A stretch of DNA of 64,000 nt from CAUZIZ01 sp965219855 (GCA_965219855.1 CBDCOR010000014.1:434001-498000); one strand, 5' to 3'. Shown: positions 54,300 through 63,970, counted from the stretch's first letter. Made by a program: numbers and translations. Notes: generated from the sequence alone by a model not told the origin.

Positions 54300-55142
54300 C
54301 GCAGGATCGCCGAAGTTTCATTCTCGAATGGGGTAGCGCAGCGGGGGCGGGACTAAGCTGAAACTTGATTGGGCTCTTTCTGAGGGACAAGTTTGTAACT
54401 CATTGATATAGCAATCCTTGCGGCGTATTCAAGACACGTCCCTACGCCGAAGGCGTAGGTGATCGCCCCTTGATCCCTATCAAGTTTCTTTCTCGAATGG
54501 GGCAGCACCGCTGGGGGGCCACTGAGCTGAAATTTCACGGCGACAGGCCGTGACTGTCCAGCGTCTGGCTCGACGGACCCGGCAATCACGGGCAGGGATG
54601 CCAGTGCCACGCATGATCCGGAAACGCCCGCTCTGATATGAAGTGTTCGCCTAAGTAAACCAGCCCAGCGATTTCAAACCGTCATCCATTCGCCCGCTTT
54701 GAATCGCTATCGAAGCGCCGGGTGCACGACAGGAAAGTGATTTGGGAGCCTATCGAAAGCTCCTTGTCGGTTCTCAAACCGTTTAACCTCTGATTTTGGT
54801 GGCGCCCTGCAAGCATTGAGATAGCTATGAACAGACATGATTTCTTACGGCTAGATTAGCCGAAAGAACTCACGCTAGCACCACTCTTACTCTTCCTACC
54901 CCCCGCTAGCCCAGCTCGCTTCCGAGAGTTCTGGAGTTTGATCTTTCCAGGAGGGCACTTTAGCGTCCTGGCGCGAAGCGTAATAGACCGGTCCTTCGGC
55001 GACCACTGCCTGGAAATCCCTCAGCCAGACTGGAGTTTAACGGTGCCTCAGCTCAGGAGAAACTCTTGAGCGCTCAGCTTGTCACTTTCATGTCGTGCAC
55101 CCCGAAGCGCCAGTCCCATTGACTTTTCTAGCGGCTTTCGTC
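54300..55142. repeat. Gene-free stretch: repeats A, F, A, then unexplained sequence
   Basis: Module A at 54312-54366 is the continuation of the array interrupted by the intron. Repeat F follows at 54371-54456 and another module A at 54481-54536, with a palindromic GACTGTCC/ATCACGGGCAGGGATGCC piece at about 54590. From about 54640 to 55142 I see no gene, repeat or RNA; this 500 bp has runs of AT-richer sequence and might hold promoters. Confidence 0.65.
54371..54456 (+). repeat. Repeat F, copy 2 (86 bp)
   Basis: It matches 45265-45350 with few differences (GTTTGTAACTCATTGATATA versus GTTTGTAGCTCATTGATATA). Confidence 0.8.
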
Positions 55143-56833
55143 TAATTAGTGCCCGTCCGGAAATGTGTAAGTAATTGATAAGGAAGGGGAAAGAGGGCTT
55201 TTTCAAGCTCCGAAACTGTCAGGGCCGTTTGCTAGACTATTTGGTGCAAACAATTAGACTAAAACGACTTACGACGATTTCAGGAGTTCGAAGATGCGTA
55301 AAAAGCGTGAAAAACAACGCCCCCTTTCCCCGCAATGGCCCGATCACCAGCTGGCCCATGAATTGAAGGTGATCTCGCGCATCCTGGACGACAATCCCCA
55401 GACGCTGGAGCTGATAGTACAAGATCTCTCTGACAGGGTCGATTCCGGTGTTGGCGCCCCCGGTTTGACGGCCGAGCAGGTGCTGCGTTGCGCCGTCATC
55501 AAACAGCTGCATCAGTTCAGCTATCGCAAGCTGGAGTTTCATCTGGTGGATTCGCAAAGCTGTCAGAGGTTCTGTCGCTTGCCCTATGGGGCGTCGATCA
55601 GCAAAGCCACCCTGGCGGAGAACCTGGGGAAGATTGAGCCGGGGACTTGGAAGGCGATCAACGACCACTTGGTGCTCTGGGCGCAGGCTCGGGGTCTGGA
55701 AAAAGGCCAACGGATTCGGGTCGATGCCACGGCGGTCGAGACGAACATCCACTATCCGCTCGACAGTGAGCTGTTGTACGACGGCATTCGAGTCGTGACC
55801 CAGTGGCTGGGGCGGCTGCGGGAGCGGGAAGGGATCGGCTTCGTCGATCATACGCGGCGGGCCAAGCGGCGCGTCCTGAACATCCGCAACCGCCGCGGCA
55901 AGAAGCGCCTGGACAGTTACCGCGATCTGATCAAAGTGGCGTCCAAGACGGCTCACTATGCCGAGCAGGCGCTGGCAGCTTCCGCGCAGTGGAGCGATCC
56001 CCTCAGTCTGGCCGTGGCGGCGCAACTGGCCCACTATCTGGGGCTGTTGCACAAAGTCATCGAGCAGACTCAACGACGGGTCCTTTCGGGCGAGGCCGTC
56101 GCGGCCCAGGAGAAGATCTGTTCCCTCTTCGAAGAGCACACCGATATTATCAAGAAGAGCCCTCGGGAAACGGTCTTCGGCCACAAGGTGTTTGTCAGCA
56201 CGGGCGCCTCGTCGCTGATCCTGGATTGTGTGGTGGAACGGGGGAATCCGGCCGACAGCAACTATGTGCAACCCTTCTTAGAGCGGCATCGACAGCTGTA
56301 CGGGAAGGTCCCCCGCCAGAGCGCCTGGGATGGTGGTTTTGCCTCGGCTGCCAACCTGCGCTGGGCCAAAGAGCAGGGGGTACAGGATGTGGCCTTTTCC
56401 AAAAAGTGTGGGTTGACGGTTGAGAGCATGGTGCGTTCCAGTTGGGTCTACAAACAACTCAAACGCTTCCGCGCCGGGATTGAGGGGTGCATTGGGACCC
56501 TCAAGCACACCTTCGGTCTCCACCGCTGTAGCTGGAAAGGCTGGCCTCACTTTCAAAGCTACGTCCATGCCAGCGTCCTGACCTATAACCTGGTCGTCCT
56601 GGCCCGACTCCTGTTGTAGCCTTTTGTGGCTGACCGTACTGCCTTGTGGCTCCGACTCGGGGAGAGGTCTGCGCCGAACCGCTGCTTTTTGGCCCGCGTG
56701 CCCTCGCTCGAGGGTCCTTGCTCTGGATCGAGCTGGGTCGAGCCGGTCTGTCAGCAGTCTCAAGTATAATAAGTGTTTACGATTCAACAGATTACAGTTC
56801 TGAAAACCCCGGTTTTCGGACGGGCACTAATTA
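55143..56833 (+). mobile_element. ISNCY-like insertion sequence (about 1.69 kb)
   Basis: The ends TAATTAGTGCCCGTCCGGAA (from 55143) and TTTTCGGACGGGCACTAATT + A (to 56833) are inverted repeats of 17 matching bases. If AATT is the duplicated target, the element proper runs from AGTGCCC at 55148 to GGGCACT at 56828. It lies 20 bases before the third PSD1 gene and may have replaced its promoter. Confidence 0.8.
55294..56619 (+). CDS. ISNCY-family transposase
   Basis: 441 residues, apparently intact, with AGGAG ahead of ATG 55294. Start MRKKREKQRPLSPQWPDHQL is basic. GLTAEQVLRCAVIKQLHQFS and SYRKLEFHLVDSQSCQRF form the DNA-binding part; the DDE core has D in RIRVDATAVETNIHYPLDSE (about 148), D in RQSAWDGGFASAANL (about 350) and E in FRAGIEGCIGTLKHTFGLHR (about 398). 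VDATAVETNIHYPxDS is the marker I associate with the ISNCY group. The family name rests on memory of this motif. Confidence 0.8.
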   Translation: MRKKREKQRPLSPQWPDHQLAHELKVISRILDDNPQTLELIVQDLSDRVDSGVGAPGLTAEQVLRCAVIKQLHQFSYRKLEFHLVDSQSCQRFCRLPYGASISKATLAENLGKIEPGTWKAINDHLVLWAQARGLEKGQRIRVDATAVETNIHYPLDSELLYDGIRVVTQWLGRLREREGIGFVDHTRRAKRRVLNIRNRRGKKRLDSYRDLIKVASKTAHYAEQALAASAQWSDPLSLAVAAQLAHYLGLLHKVIEQTQRRVLSGEAVAAQEKICSLFEEHTDIIKKSPRETVFGHKVFVSTGASSLILDCVVERGNPADSNYVQPFLERHRQLYGKVPRQSAWDGGFASAANLRWAKEQGVQDVAFSKKCGLTVESMVRSSWVYKQLKRFRAGIEGCIGTLKHTFGLHRCSWKGWPHFQSYVHASVLTYNLVVLARLLL

Positions 56834-56853
56834 GTAGAGTGTGTACGGATTGA

Positions 56854-59448
56854 GTGGAAGGTGCGTTTCTCAGCCTCGTATTGCTTTCCATTCTGCTCAG
56901 CGGGGTGGCAGTAGCTCAGTCCCACCCGCTGCCTCCGGCAGCCGAGCGACAGGTCGACTTCTCTAAAGACATCGAACCGATTCTTGGCAGCCGCTGTATC
57001 CTCTGCCACGGTGCCGGACAGCAGATGAAGGGTCTGCGGCTGGACAATCGCCAGGATGCCCTTCGTGGGGGCGAATCCGGAAAGGTCATCCTGCCTGGCA
57101 ACAGCGCTGGCAGCAAACTCATTCATCTGGTCGGTGCCATCAAGGCCGATAGCGTCATGCCTCCCGCCGGCGACCGGCTGACCGCCACAGAGGTGGGCAC
57201 GCTGCGAGCCTGGATCGATCAGGGGGCCGAATGGGCCTCCGGTGGAGGCGCAGCCACGAATCAAACTACTCTGGTTGCGGAATCGGGTCACTGGTCTTTC
57301 CGCCCCTTGCGCCAGCCCCCAGAACCGGACGTCAGCAAGAACGACTGGGCGAAGAATGCCATTGATGACTTCGTCCTGGCCCGATTGGAGAAAGAGGGCA
57401 TTGAACCCTCTCCCGAAGCAGATAAATCAACCTTGATCAGGCGGCTCAGCCTGGACCTTATCGGGCTTCCCCCATCTACCCGTGAGGTCTCCAGCTTTCT
57501 GGCGGACGACACACCGAAGGCCTATGAACACCTGGTAGATCGACTTCTCAACTCTCACCATTTTGGGGAGAGATGGGCTCGATACTGGCTGAATCTGGCC
57601 CGCTATTCGGATAGTGATGGTTATCGGCAGGATGATTTCAGACCCCATGCCTGGCGCTATCGGCACTGGGTCATCGAGGCCTTCAATAGGGACATGCCCT
57701 TCGACCAGTTCACGATCGAGCAGGTTGCAGGAGATGTGCTCCCCGGCTCCACCACCGAACAGAAGGTTGCCACCGGATTTCACCGCAACACCCCCAGCAA
57801 CCGTGAAGGTGGCACCGACATGAACCAGTTCCGCTTCGAACAGGTCATCAATCGGACCAACGCGGTAGGAACCGTATGGCTGGGGCTGACGGTGGGATGT
57901 GCTCAGTGCCACGATCACAAGTACGATCCGCTCAGTCAAAAGGAATACTACCAGCTGTTCGCCTTCTTCAACGACGCCGAGGAAAGGAACATCGACGCGC
58001 CCCTCCCGGGCGAGCTGGGACCGTACCTGGAAGAAGTTGATTCCTATCGCCGGAAACGGCGTGCTTTGCTAGAGAAGTACAGGGTTCCGGATCGGCAGCC
58101 TTTCTGGGAAAAGAAGATGCTGGAGGCCATGGCCAACCCTGGAAAGTGGCAGAACTGGGACAAGGCCGTGGGGACTCTGAGGGTCGGAGACATGCATCCG
58201 GTCTACGGTATGGGCGAGAAGATACTCCGAAGTCCCCCGGCTCAGCGCAGCGAAAAGGAAGCAAAGATCCTCACCGATCACTACGTTCGCTACAGCTCTC
58301 AAGTGGTTCCGAAAAAGATCTATGAGGAGCAACTGAATTTCGACCAACTGCTGAAGGAGCTGAAGGAACTGGATGCTGACTTCCCTGCCCTGAGCCAAGC
58401 CCAGACGATTGTCACCGAGAGGAAACCACGCCAGACCCACCTCTACGTGAGAGGCAATTTCAAACAACTCGGCGCACCTGTGGAACCAGGTATGCCCGGC
58501 TTCCTGCAGCCATCGCCCGATCACGCACAGCCCTCCAGGGTAAGGCTTGCGAAATGGATTGTCAGTAAAGACAACCCTCTGACATCCCGTGTGATGAGCA
58601 ACCGATTCTGGCAGGAGCTCTTCGGCCGTGGCATCGTCTCCACTTCGGAAGACTTCGGCACCCAGGGGAGCAAGCCGAGCCACCCCGAGCTTCTGGACTG
58701 GCTTGCCTGTCAGTTCCGCGACGATGGCTGGAGCATGAAGCATCTGATCAAGACCATCGTGTTATCGGCCACCTATCGCCAGATCTCAAAACCGCGACCG
58801 GATCTACAGATAGAGGATCCCAACAATGTTCTCTTGGCACGCCAATCAAGGACACGTCTGTCGGCCGAACTGATCTGGGACTCGGCGCTGTCGGTCAGCG
58901 GGCTCCTCAATCCTGTCGTGGGAGGAAAGAGCGTGCGTCCCCCTCGACCAAAAGCCGCACAGAAGCGGGGCAGCTGGCTCGAGAGCAAGGGCCCTGATCG
59001 CTATCGGCGCGGCCTCTACATTCAGTATCAGCGCATGTCGCCTTATCCGTTCATGACGAACTTCGATATGCCACCCGGTTACAGTCCAGCTTGTCATCGG
59101 GGACGATCCAACACCCCTCTCCAGGCCTTGAACCTGCTGAACGATCCGGTCTTCTATGAGGCCGCCCGTGCCCTTGCAGTGAGGATCTTGACCGAGTTCC
59201 CTGACGACTTCCAGGATCGTCTGAACCATGCTTTTCAACTCTGCCTGGCTCGGGCTCCTGATCGTGATGAAAAACGATGGCTAAGTGAGGCGATCCAACA
59301 TCAGAAGGAAATCCTGAAAAAGACGCCGGATCTGGCTCACGCTGCGCTGCCCCTCGAACTCGCAGGCATCGAACCAATTGATGCAGCCGCCTGGGTTGGA
59401 GCTTCCCGAATACTCTTGAATCTGGATGAGTTCATCACCAGGGAGTAG
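56854..59448 (+). CDS. PSD1/planctomycete cytochrome C domain protein (DUF1549/DUF1553)
   Basis: 864 residues from GTG 56854, directly after an in-frame TGA. No good ribosome site is seen, and the signal (MEGAFLSLVLLSILLSGVAVAQ) lacks the usual positive charge, so the IS 20 bases upstream may have removed the original start. Domains: CILCH cytochrome motif (about 49-53) with MPPAGDRL; DUF1549 (SLDLIGLPPSTREVSSFLAD, WARYWLNLARYSDSDGYRQD); CAQCHDHKYDP (about 351); no GPGR inserts, unlike the gene at 13255; DUF1553 (RLAKWIVSKDNPLTSRVMSN, STSEDFGTQGSKPSHPELLD, YRRGLYIQYQRMSPYP). Only 3 bases separate it from its DUF1501 partner. Confidence 0.85.
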   Translation: MEGAFLSLVLLSILLSGVAVAQSHPLPPAAERQVDFSKDIEPILGSRCILCHGAGQQMKGLRLDNRQDALRGGESGKVILPGNSAGSKLIHLVGAIKADSVMPPAGDRLTATEVGTLRAWIDQGAEWASGGGAATNQTTLVAESGHWSFRPLRQPPEPDVSKNDWAKNAIDDFVLARLEKEGIEPSPEADKSTLIRRLSLDLIGLPPSTREVSSFLADDTPKAYEHLVDRLLNSHHFGERWARYWLNLARYSDSDGYRQDDFRPHAWRYRHWVIEAFNRDMPFDQFTIEQVAGDVLPGSTTEQKVATGFHRNTPSNREGGTDMNQFRFEQVINRTNAVGTVWLGLTVGCAQCHDHKYDPLSQKEYYQLFAFFNDAEERNIDAPLPGELGPYLEEVDSYRRKRRALLEKYRVPDRQPFWEKKMLEAMANPGKWQNWDKAVGTLRVGDMHPVYGMGEKILRSPPAQRSEKEAKILTDHYVRYSSQVVPKKIYEEQLNFDQLLKELKELDADFPALSQAQTIVTERKPRQTHLYVRGNFKQLGAPVEPGMPGFLQPSPDHAQPSRVRLAKWIVSKDNPLTSRVMSNRFWQELFGRGIVSTSEDFGTQGSKPSHPELLDWLACQFRDDGWSMKHLIKTIVLSATYRQISKPRPDLQIEDPNNVLLARQSRTRLSAELIWDSALSVSGLLNPVVGGKSVRPPRPKAAQKRGSWLESKGPDRYRRGLYIQYQRMSPYPFMTNFDMPPGYSPACHRGRSNTPLQALNLLNDPVFYEAARALAVRILTEFPDDFQDRLNHAFQLCLARAPDRDEKRWLSEAIQHQKEILKKTPDLAHAALPLELAGIEPIDAAAWVGASRILLNLDEFITRE

Positions 59449-59451
59449 ACC

Positions 59452-60907
59452 ATGACCTTCGAAGATTTTCGATCCATCCAGAACCGGCGAGAGTTTCTGC
59501 AGAGATGTGCCGGTGGCTTTGGTTCAATCGCACTGGCCCAGCTGATGGCATCCGAAGGCCTGCTGGCAACCGGCGCAAAAGCAGATCCCTCGGTCAACCC
59601 TCTAGCTCCTCGGGCACCCCATTTCGCTGCCACCGCCAAACGCGTCATCTTCCTGTACATGTCCGGCGGTCCCAGCCAGATAGACCTCTTCGACCCCAAA
59701 CCCGATCTTCAAAAACGGCACGGTGAGGGGCTTCCGGATTCCCTGAGAAAAGACTTGAAGCAGGCGTTCCTGAAGCCGACTGCGACCCTGATGGCGAGTC
59801 CTCGCAAGTTCACCCGGCACGGCGAGTGCGGAACCGAATTCTCCGACCTGCTTCCTCACACCGCCTCTTGCGCAGACGATATCTGTCTGTTGAGGGCCAT
59901 GCACACCGACGCCGTCAACCATGATCCGGGAGAATTGCTGTTGACGACGGGCACGACTTTTCTCGGTCACCCCACGATTGGATCCTGGGTCACCTATGGC
60001 CTCGGCAGTGAATCCCAGAATCTACCCGGTTACGTCGTCCTCAGTACCGGAGCATTCCCCAGCGCCGGGGCCAACAACTGGTCCAATGGCTTCATGCCCT
60101 CTGCCTACCAGGGGACCCCGTTTCGCAGCAGCGGCGACCCCATTCTCTATCTGTCGAACCCTCCCGGAGTCAATCAGGAAGTCCAGCGGGTCCATCTCGA
60201 TGCCATTCGTCATTTGAATCAGAAACGCTACGGCAGCAGCGGCGACATGGAAATCGCATCGCGGATTGCCTCTTACGAATTGGCATTTCGGATGCAGGGG
60301 GGCGGCACCGGAGTTGTTGGATTTCTCTCAGGAATCAGCTGAGCTTCTCGAGTCCTATGGAGTCAATCGGGAGGGAGAGCGTGCCCAATCCTTCGCGGTC
60401 AACTGTCTGCTGGCGAGACGACTGGTCGAGCGCGGTGTGCGCTTCGTGATGTTGAATCATGCCAATTGGGACTTCCATCACGGCTTGGAGAAGCGCCTGA
60501 AGGAGTACTGCCACGACACCGACCAGCCCACGGCAGCCTTGCTCAAAGATTTGAAACAGAGGGGGCTCCTGGAAGATACGCTAGTGCTTTGGGGAGGAGA
60601 GTTCGGGCGCACTCCCATGGGAGAGCCCGAGATCCACGGTGGAGAACCGGGTCGTGAGCACCATGTGAGCTGCTACAGCATGTGGCTGGCCGGCGGCGGA
60701 ATCCAGGGAGGACAGGTCGTAGGCAAGACCGACGACCTGGGCCTCTACGGCGTCGAGGACAAGATCCACGTTCACGATCTACAGGCCACCATCCTGCATT
60801 GTCTGGGTCTGGACCAGACCAAGCTCACCTACCGCCACATGGGCCGTGACTTTCGTCTCACCGACGTGGCTGGAAAGGTGGCGAAGAAGCTGCTTCGCTC
60901 CGCTTGA
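59452..60907 (+). pseudogene. DUF1501 protein, Tat-type signal, one frameshift in a G run
   Basis: The frame from ATG 59452 gives the Tat-like signal (QNRREFLQRCAGGFGSIALA) and the first 290 residues (VIFLYMSGGPSQIDLFDPKP, TYGLGSESQNLPGYVVLSTG, SYELAFRMQG). At GGGGGG (about 60297-60302) it slips into a frame that soon stops. The next frame carries on with AAPELLDFSQESAELLESYG, LVLWGGEFGRTPMGEPE and the C terminus. Removing one G from the run joins the two exactly, and the length (1456 bases) has one extra base. Two other DUF1501 genes in the window are intact. Error and real mutation are both possible. Confidence 0.8.
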
Positions 60908-60913
60908 TTTCCC

Positions 60914-60984
60914 TAGTAGCTTTGGCCTCCAGGCCGCCGTCTGGTCGAGCCAGAGGCTCGACAGAAGAAGACTTCGGCCTGGAG
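60914..60984. repeat. Hairpin module B, left part, interrupted by the IS21-type element
   Basis: GTAGCTTTGGCCTCCAGGCC, the inner stem TCGAGCCAGAGGCTCGA and GACTTCGGCCTGGAG are followed by the IS. The missing end (TGGAGGCCAAAGCTACG) appears at 63954, after the IS. TGGAG occurs on both sides (60980-60984 and 63954-63958). Confidence 0.8.
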
Positions 60985-61096
60985 TCTGACGGAACCTGGT
61001 ATTTGATTCCTTAGGGGACGCGAAGTTTTACGACCCCTCCCCCCAATCGGGGCGTCAGGGTCATGTCCGATTCTTCCGGTAGGAAGGAGGTCGGGG

Positions 61097-62366
61097 ATGC
61101 CGGTACGCCTCAGTGAGGAGGAAGTCGTGACGATTGGAGTTTTGGCCGACAAAGGCAAGAACCACTGCGAGATTGCTCGGACGCTTGGGGTCAGCGAAGG
61201 GACCGTGCGCTATCACTTGAGGCGACAGGCCGAAGGCGCTCAAGACGGACGTCGGCAGAAGGGGTTCCAGGCGGAGGCTCTGGCCGGAATCATTGGTGCC
61301 TGGATGCAGGGGCATCCCGATGGGCAGCGACCCCCGAATGTCCGTCAGCTGTACGAACATCTGGTTTATGAATGCGATTACTCGAGCTCCTATCGTTCGG
61401 TGCTGCGCTATGTGCGCCGGCACTGGCCGAAGCCGAAGCTCCGAACGTTTCGGCGAGTGGAGACGCCGCCTGGGGCCCAGAGCCAGGTGGATTGGGCCGA
61501 GTATCCGTCGGTGGCCGTTGGAAACGAGTTGGAGCCCCTTTCGGCGTTCATCATGGTGCTCTCCCACAGCCCGGCAGCCCGCCATTGTGTGGAGTCGGCG
61601 GCGAGACCAGCTGTCCTGGCTGCAGTGCCACAACGAGAGTTATCGCCGACTGCAGGGAGTGGCCGCCGTCAACCGGATCGACAACGTCAAGACGGCCATC
61701 GCCTCGGGAGGCGGCCCCTGGGGAGAGATCCATCCGCTCTACCGGGCCTATGCCCGATCGGTGGGCTTTCACATTGATGCCTGCCGACCGGGGCAAGCCC
61801 AAGAGAAAGGGAAGGTGGAGGCCAAAGTCCGACTTTCGCGTTTGCTGGTGGAGCCGCAGAGCCAATACTGGGAAGACCTCGAGGAGTTGCAGCACTTCAC
61901 CGATGGACAGGTCTCGCGCTGGTCCCGTCGAGCGGTGTGTCCGGCCACCGGCCTCACTGTCGAGGAGAGTTGGCGAGCGGAGCTGGAGCGTCTGGCGCCC
62001 TTGCCGATCCTTCCCGAACCCTTCGATGTGGTGGTCACGCGGCCAGTCCATCGGGACTGCATGGTTCGCTTCGAAGATCACTGCTATCCGGTTCCCTTTC
62101 AATGGGTAGGCCGCCAGGTGGAGGTGCGGGGCTGCTCGGGCAAGGTTCAGATCTTAGCCGAGGGAAAGGTCCTGCGGGAGTATGAGCGCCACACGCCGGC
62201 GCGGATTCTGATCGATCCCAGCTGCTGGCAAGGAGAAGCGACGGAGCGGGTCCTCGCTCCGCCGCCCTTGGGCAAGATGGGACAACGGCTGGAACAGATC
62301 TATCAGATGCCGGTGGAGCAGCGTCCTCTGGACCTGTACCAAGCTCTGGCGGAGGTGGCCCGATGA
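61097..62366 (+). pseudogene. istA: IS21 transposase IstA, one frameshift
   Basis: Part 1 (61097 to about 61569): a helix-turn-helix (HCEIARTLGVSEGTVRYHLR) and the first catalytic D in GAQSQVDWAEYPSVAVGNE. The frame slips at CACAGCCCGG, where one extra C explains the change. Part 2 continues in the next frame: SRRRDQLSWLQCHNESYRRL, D in AAVNRIDNVKTAIASGGG, E in QAQEKGKVEAKVRLSR, and a C terminus ending at 62366. The TGA overlaps the ATG of istB (ATGA), the normal IS21 arrangement. Full length is about 423 residues if repaired. Confidence 0.8.
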
Positions 62367-63192
62367 GCGCGGCGACGAAGGGACGCGTGGATCTGGATCA
62401 AACCCGTCAGTCACTGGAGCAGCTGGGTCTGATGCATGCCAGCGAGCAACTGTCCGAGCTGGTGGGCCAGGCGGTGAAGAAAAACCTCTCGGTCCATCGC
62501 TTTTTGGACGAACTGCTTTGGAGCGAACTGGCCCATCGGGAGGAGCGACGGATCAAGACCTCGCTGAGACTGTCGGGACTGCCGCCGGGTCAGACGTTGG
62601 GGAACTTCGATTTTAACTTTCAGCCGGCGATCCGCAAGAGCCGCATCGAGACCTTGGCCACCTGTGAGTGGATCCGCGAGCACGAGACGGTTTTGCTCCA
62701 GGGTCCGCCGGGCGTGGGAAAGACGCATTTGGCGGTGGCCCTGGGAGCCAAAGCCATCGAAAACGGTTTCTCGCTGTCCTTCTTTCGACTGGATGATCTG
62801 CTTCACGCCATGAAGCTGGACGCCGAGTTGGCCCCCAAGGCGCTGCGCCGTAAGAAGTATGTCAACGTGGCGCTGCTGATCATCGACGAGGTCGGGTTCC
62901 AGGTCATGAGCCGGCTGGAGGCCAGCCTGTTGTTCCGGCTCGTCAGTGCCCGCTACGAAAGGGAGCCACCTTGATCACCACCAACAAATCAGTCAAGGAC
63001 TGGCCCGAGATCCTGGCCGGAGACGAAGTGATGGCGACCGCGTTACTGGACCGGCTGCTGCACCATTGCCACGTGCTGAATATCAAGGGAAGGAGTTATC
63101 GGCTCAGGGATTTGGAACGGGCCCTGGCAGGGGGGGCGGCCGCCGCCGAAGCGGCTCAGACTCCAGCCGCCCTGCGGGCTCCCTCCGTCTGA
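62363..63192 (+). pseudogene. istB: IS21 helper ATPase IstB, one frameshift
   Basis: The frame from ATG 62363 gives an AAA+ ATPase: SLRLSGLPPGQTLGNFDFNF, Walker A in LLQGPPGVGKTHLAVALGAK (about 114-133), Walker B in VALLIIDEVGFQVMSRLEAS. At about 62957 AAAGGGAGCC breaks the frame; one more G gives YERGATLITTNKSVKDWPE, the expected IstB sequence, and continues to 63192 (LLHHCHVLNIKGRSYRLRDL). Both istA and istB are therefore off by one base each in short homopolymers. Confidence 0.8.
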
Positions 63193-63901
63193 GACACTCA
63201 GTGATCAGTGACGATTAAAACTCCGGGGCGCATTCGCTTAGCAAGATTCAAACTGATGTCAGACCGTTGCCTCATGACAAACCGGCGGGAGCGCACCAAA
63301 GGTGACCTTCATCCAGGAACCCGCATGAGGAAGCGACAGACGCCCCCGCCAGCATGCCCTCAAGAGCGTTCTCCCGGCTGGGCTAGGGTCCCTCTCCGGG
63401 AACAGACGTCCAGGAGAAGGGGTTTGCAAGAGAATCCGGAAAAAACTTTCCCCCCAGTCGCCCGTCAAGCTCCGATCGTCGGGAGACCGGGTCCTCAGAT
63501 ACCCCAGTTCGGGACCCGGGCCAAGCTCGCCTACTGGGGCGAAAGAAAGCTATGGAAACTGCCGCGCTGTGGAAACCGTGGAAAACCAAGTCCACTTTGT
63601 GCCTGCCGATTCGGCTCGGGTGGTTTGTCCACCGTTCCCACAGCGCTTGGAAAACTCCTTCGGACGGAGCTTCCCACAGTTCCCACAGCTTCTGCGGCTG
63701 CTCACATCCAAATGAATCTATGCTTTGGGACGGCGCTCGCCCTCCCGTGGAAAAGCCCAAAGCGGTTTTCCCACCGGATGCCTCCCGCTCGAGAAGAGAA
63801 ATCAAAGGCTGCCCTTGAAATCAGGAGAACAAACTTTTATCGAACAAAAGACGAACACGTTCAGGTTCCTCCCGAACCTGCGTTTTTACTAACCGGGGAA
63901 G
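63193..63901 (+). repeat. Non-coding part of the IS21-type element with passenger segment G, copy 2
   Basis: Between istB and the right end, about 63550-63702 is the second copy of segment G (ATGGAAACTGCCGCGCTGTG ... TTCCACAG-type and CGGACGGAGCTTCCCACAGT), shared with the IS481-type element at 46772-46920. A 233-codon frame crosses the region but has no recognisable domain and covers the terminal repeat, so I do not call it a gene. Confidence 0.65.
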
Positions 63902-63953
63902 GGTCGTAAAACAATACGTCCCCTAAGGTCGTGAAAGTTCCTGTCACTTGACA

Positions 63954-63970
63954 TGGAGGCCAAAGCTACG
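63954..63970. repeat. Right remainder of hairpin module B
   Basis: TGGAGGCCAAAGCTACG completes the module B copy begun at 60914. The last 30 bases of the window show nothing further. Confidence 0.75.

Larger units (their letters stand above)
60985..63953 (+). mobile_element. IS21-family element (about 2.97 kb)
   Basis: The inner terminal repeats CCTTAGGGGACG...TTTTACGACC at 61009-61035 and the complement at 63902-63928 agree at 22 or more of 26 bases. Outside them lie weaker matching ends with TGAC-GGAAC. The element splits hairpin module B, and TGGAG flanks it on both sides, so the target duplication is probably 5 bp. It holds istA, istB and about 700 bases of non-coding passenger. Confidence 0.8.

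Noticed and set aside
63208..63909. A 233-codon frame downstream of istB
   Set aside because: It has no recognisable domain, is proline/arginine-rich, runs through the shared passenger and into the terminal repeat. Kept as non-coding.
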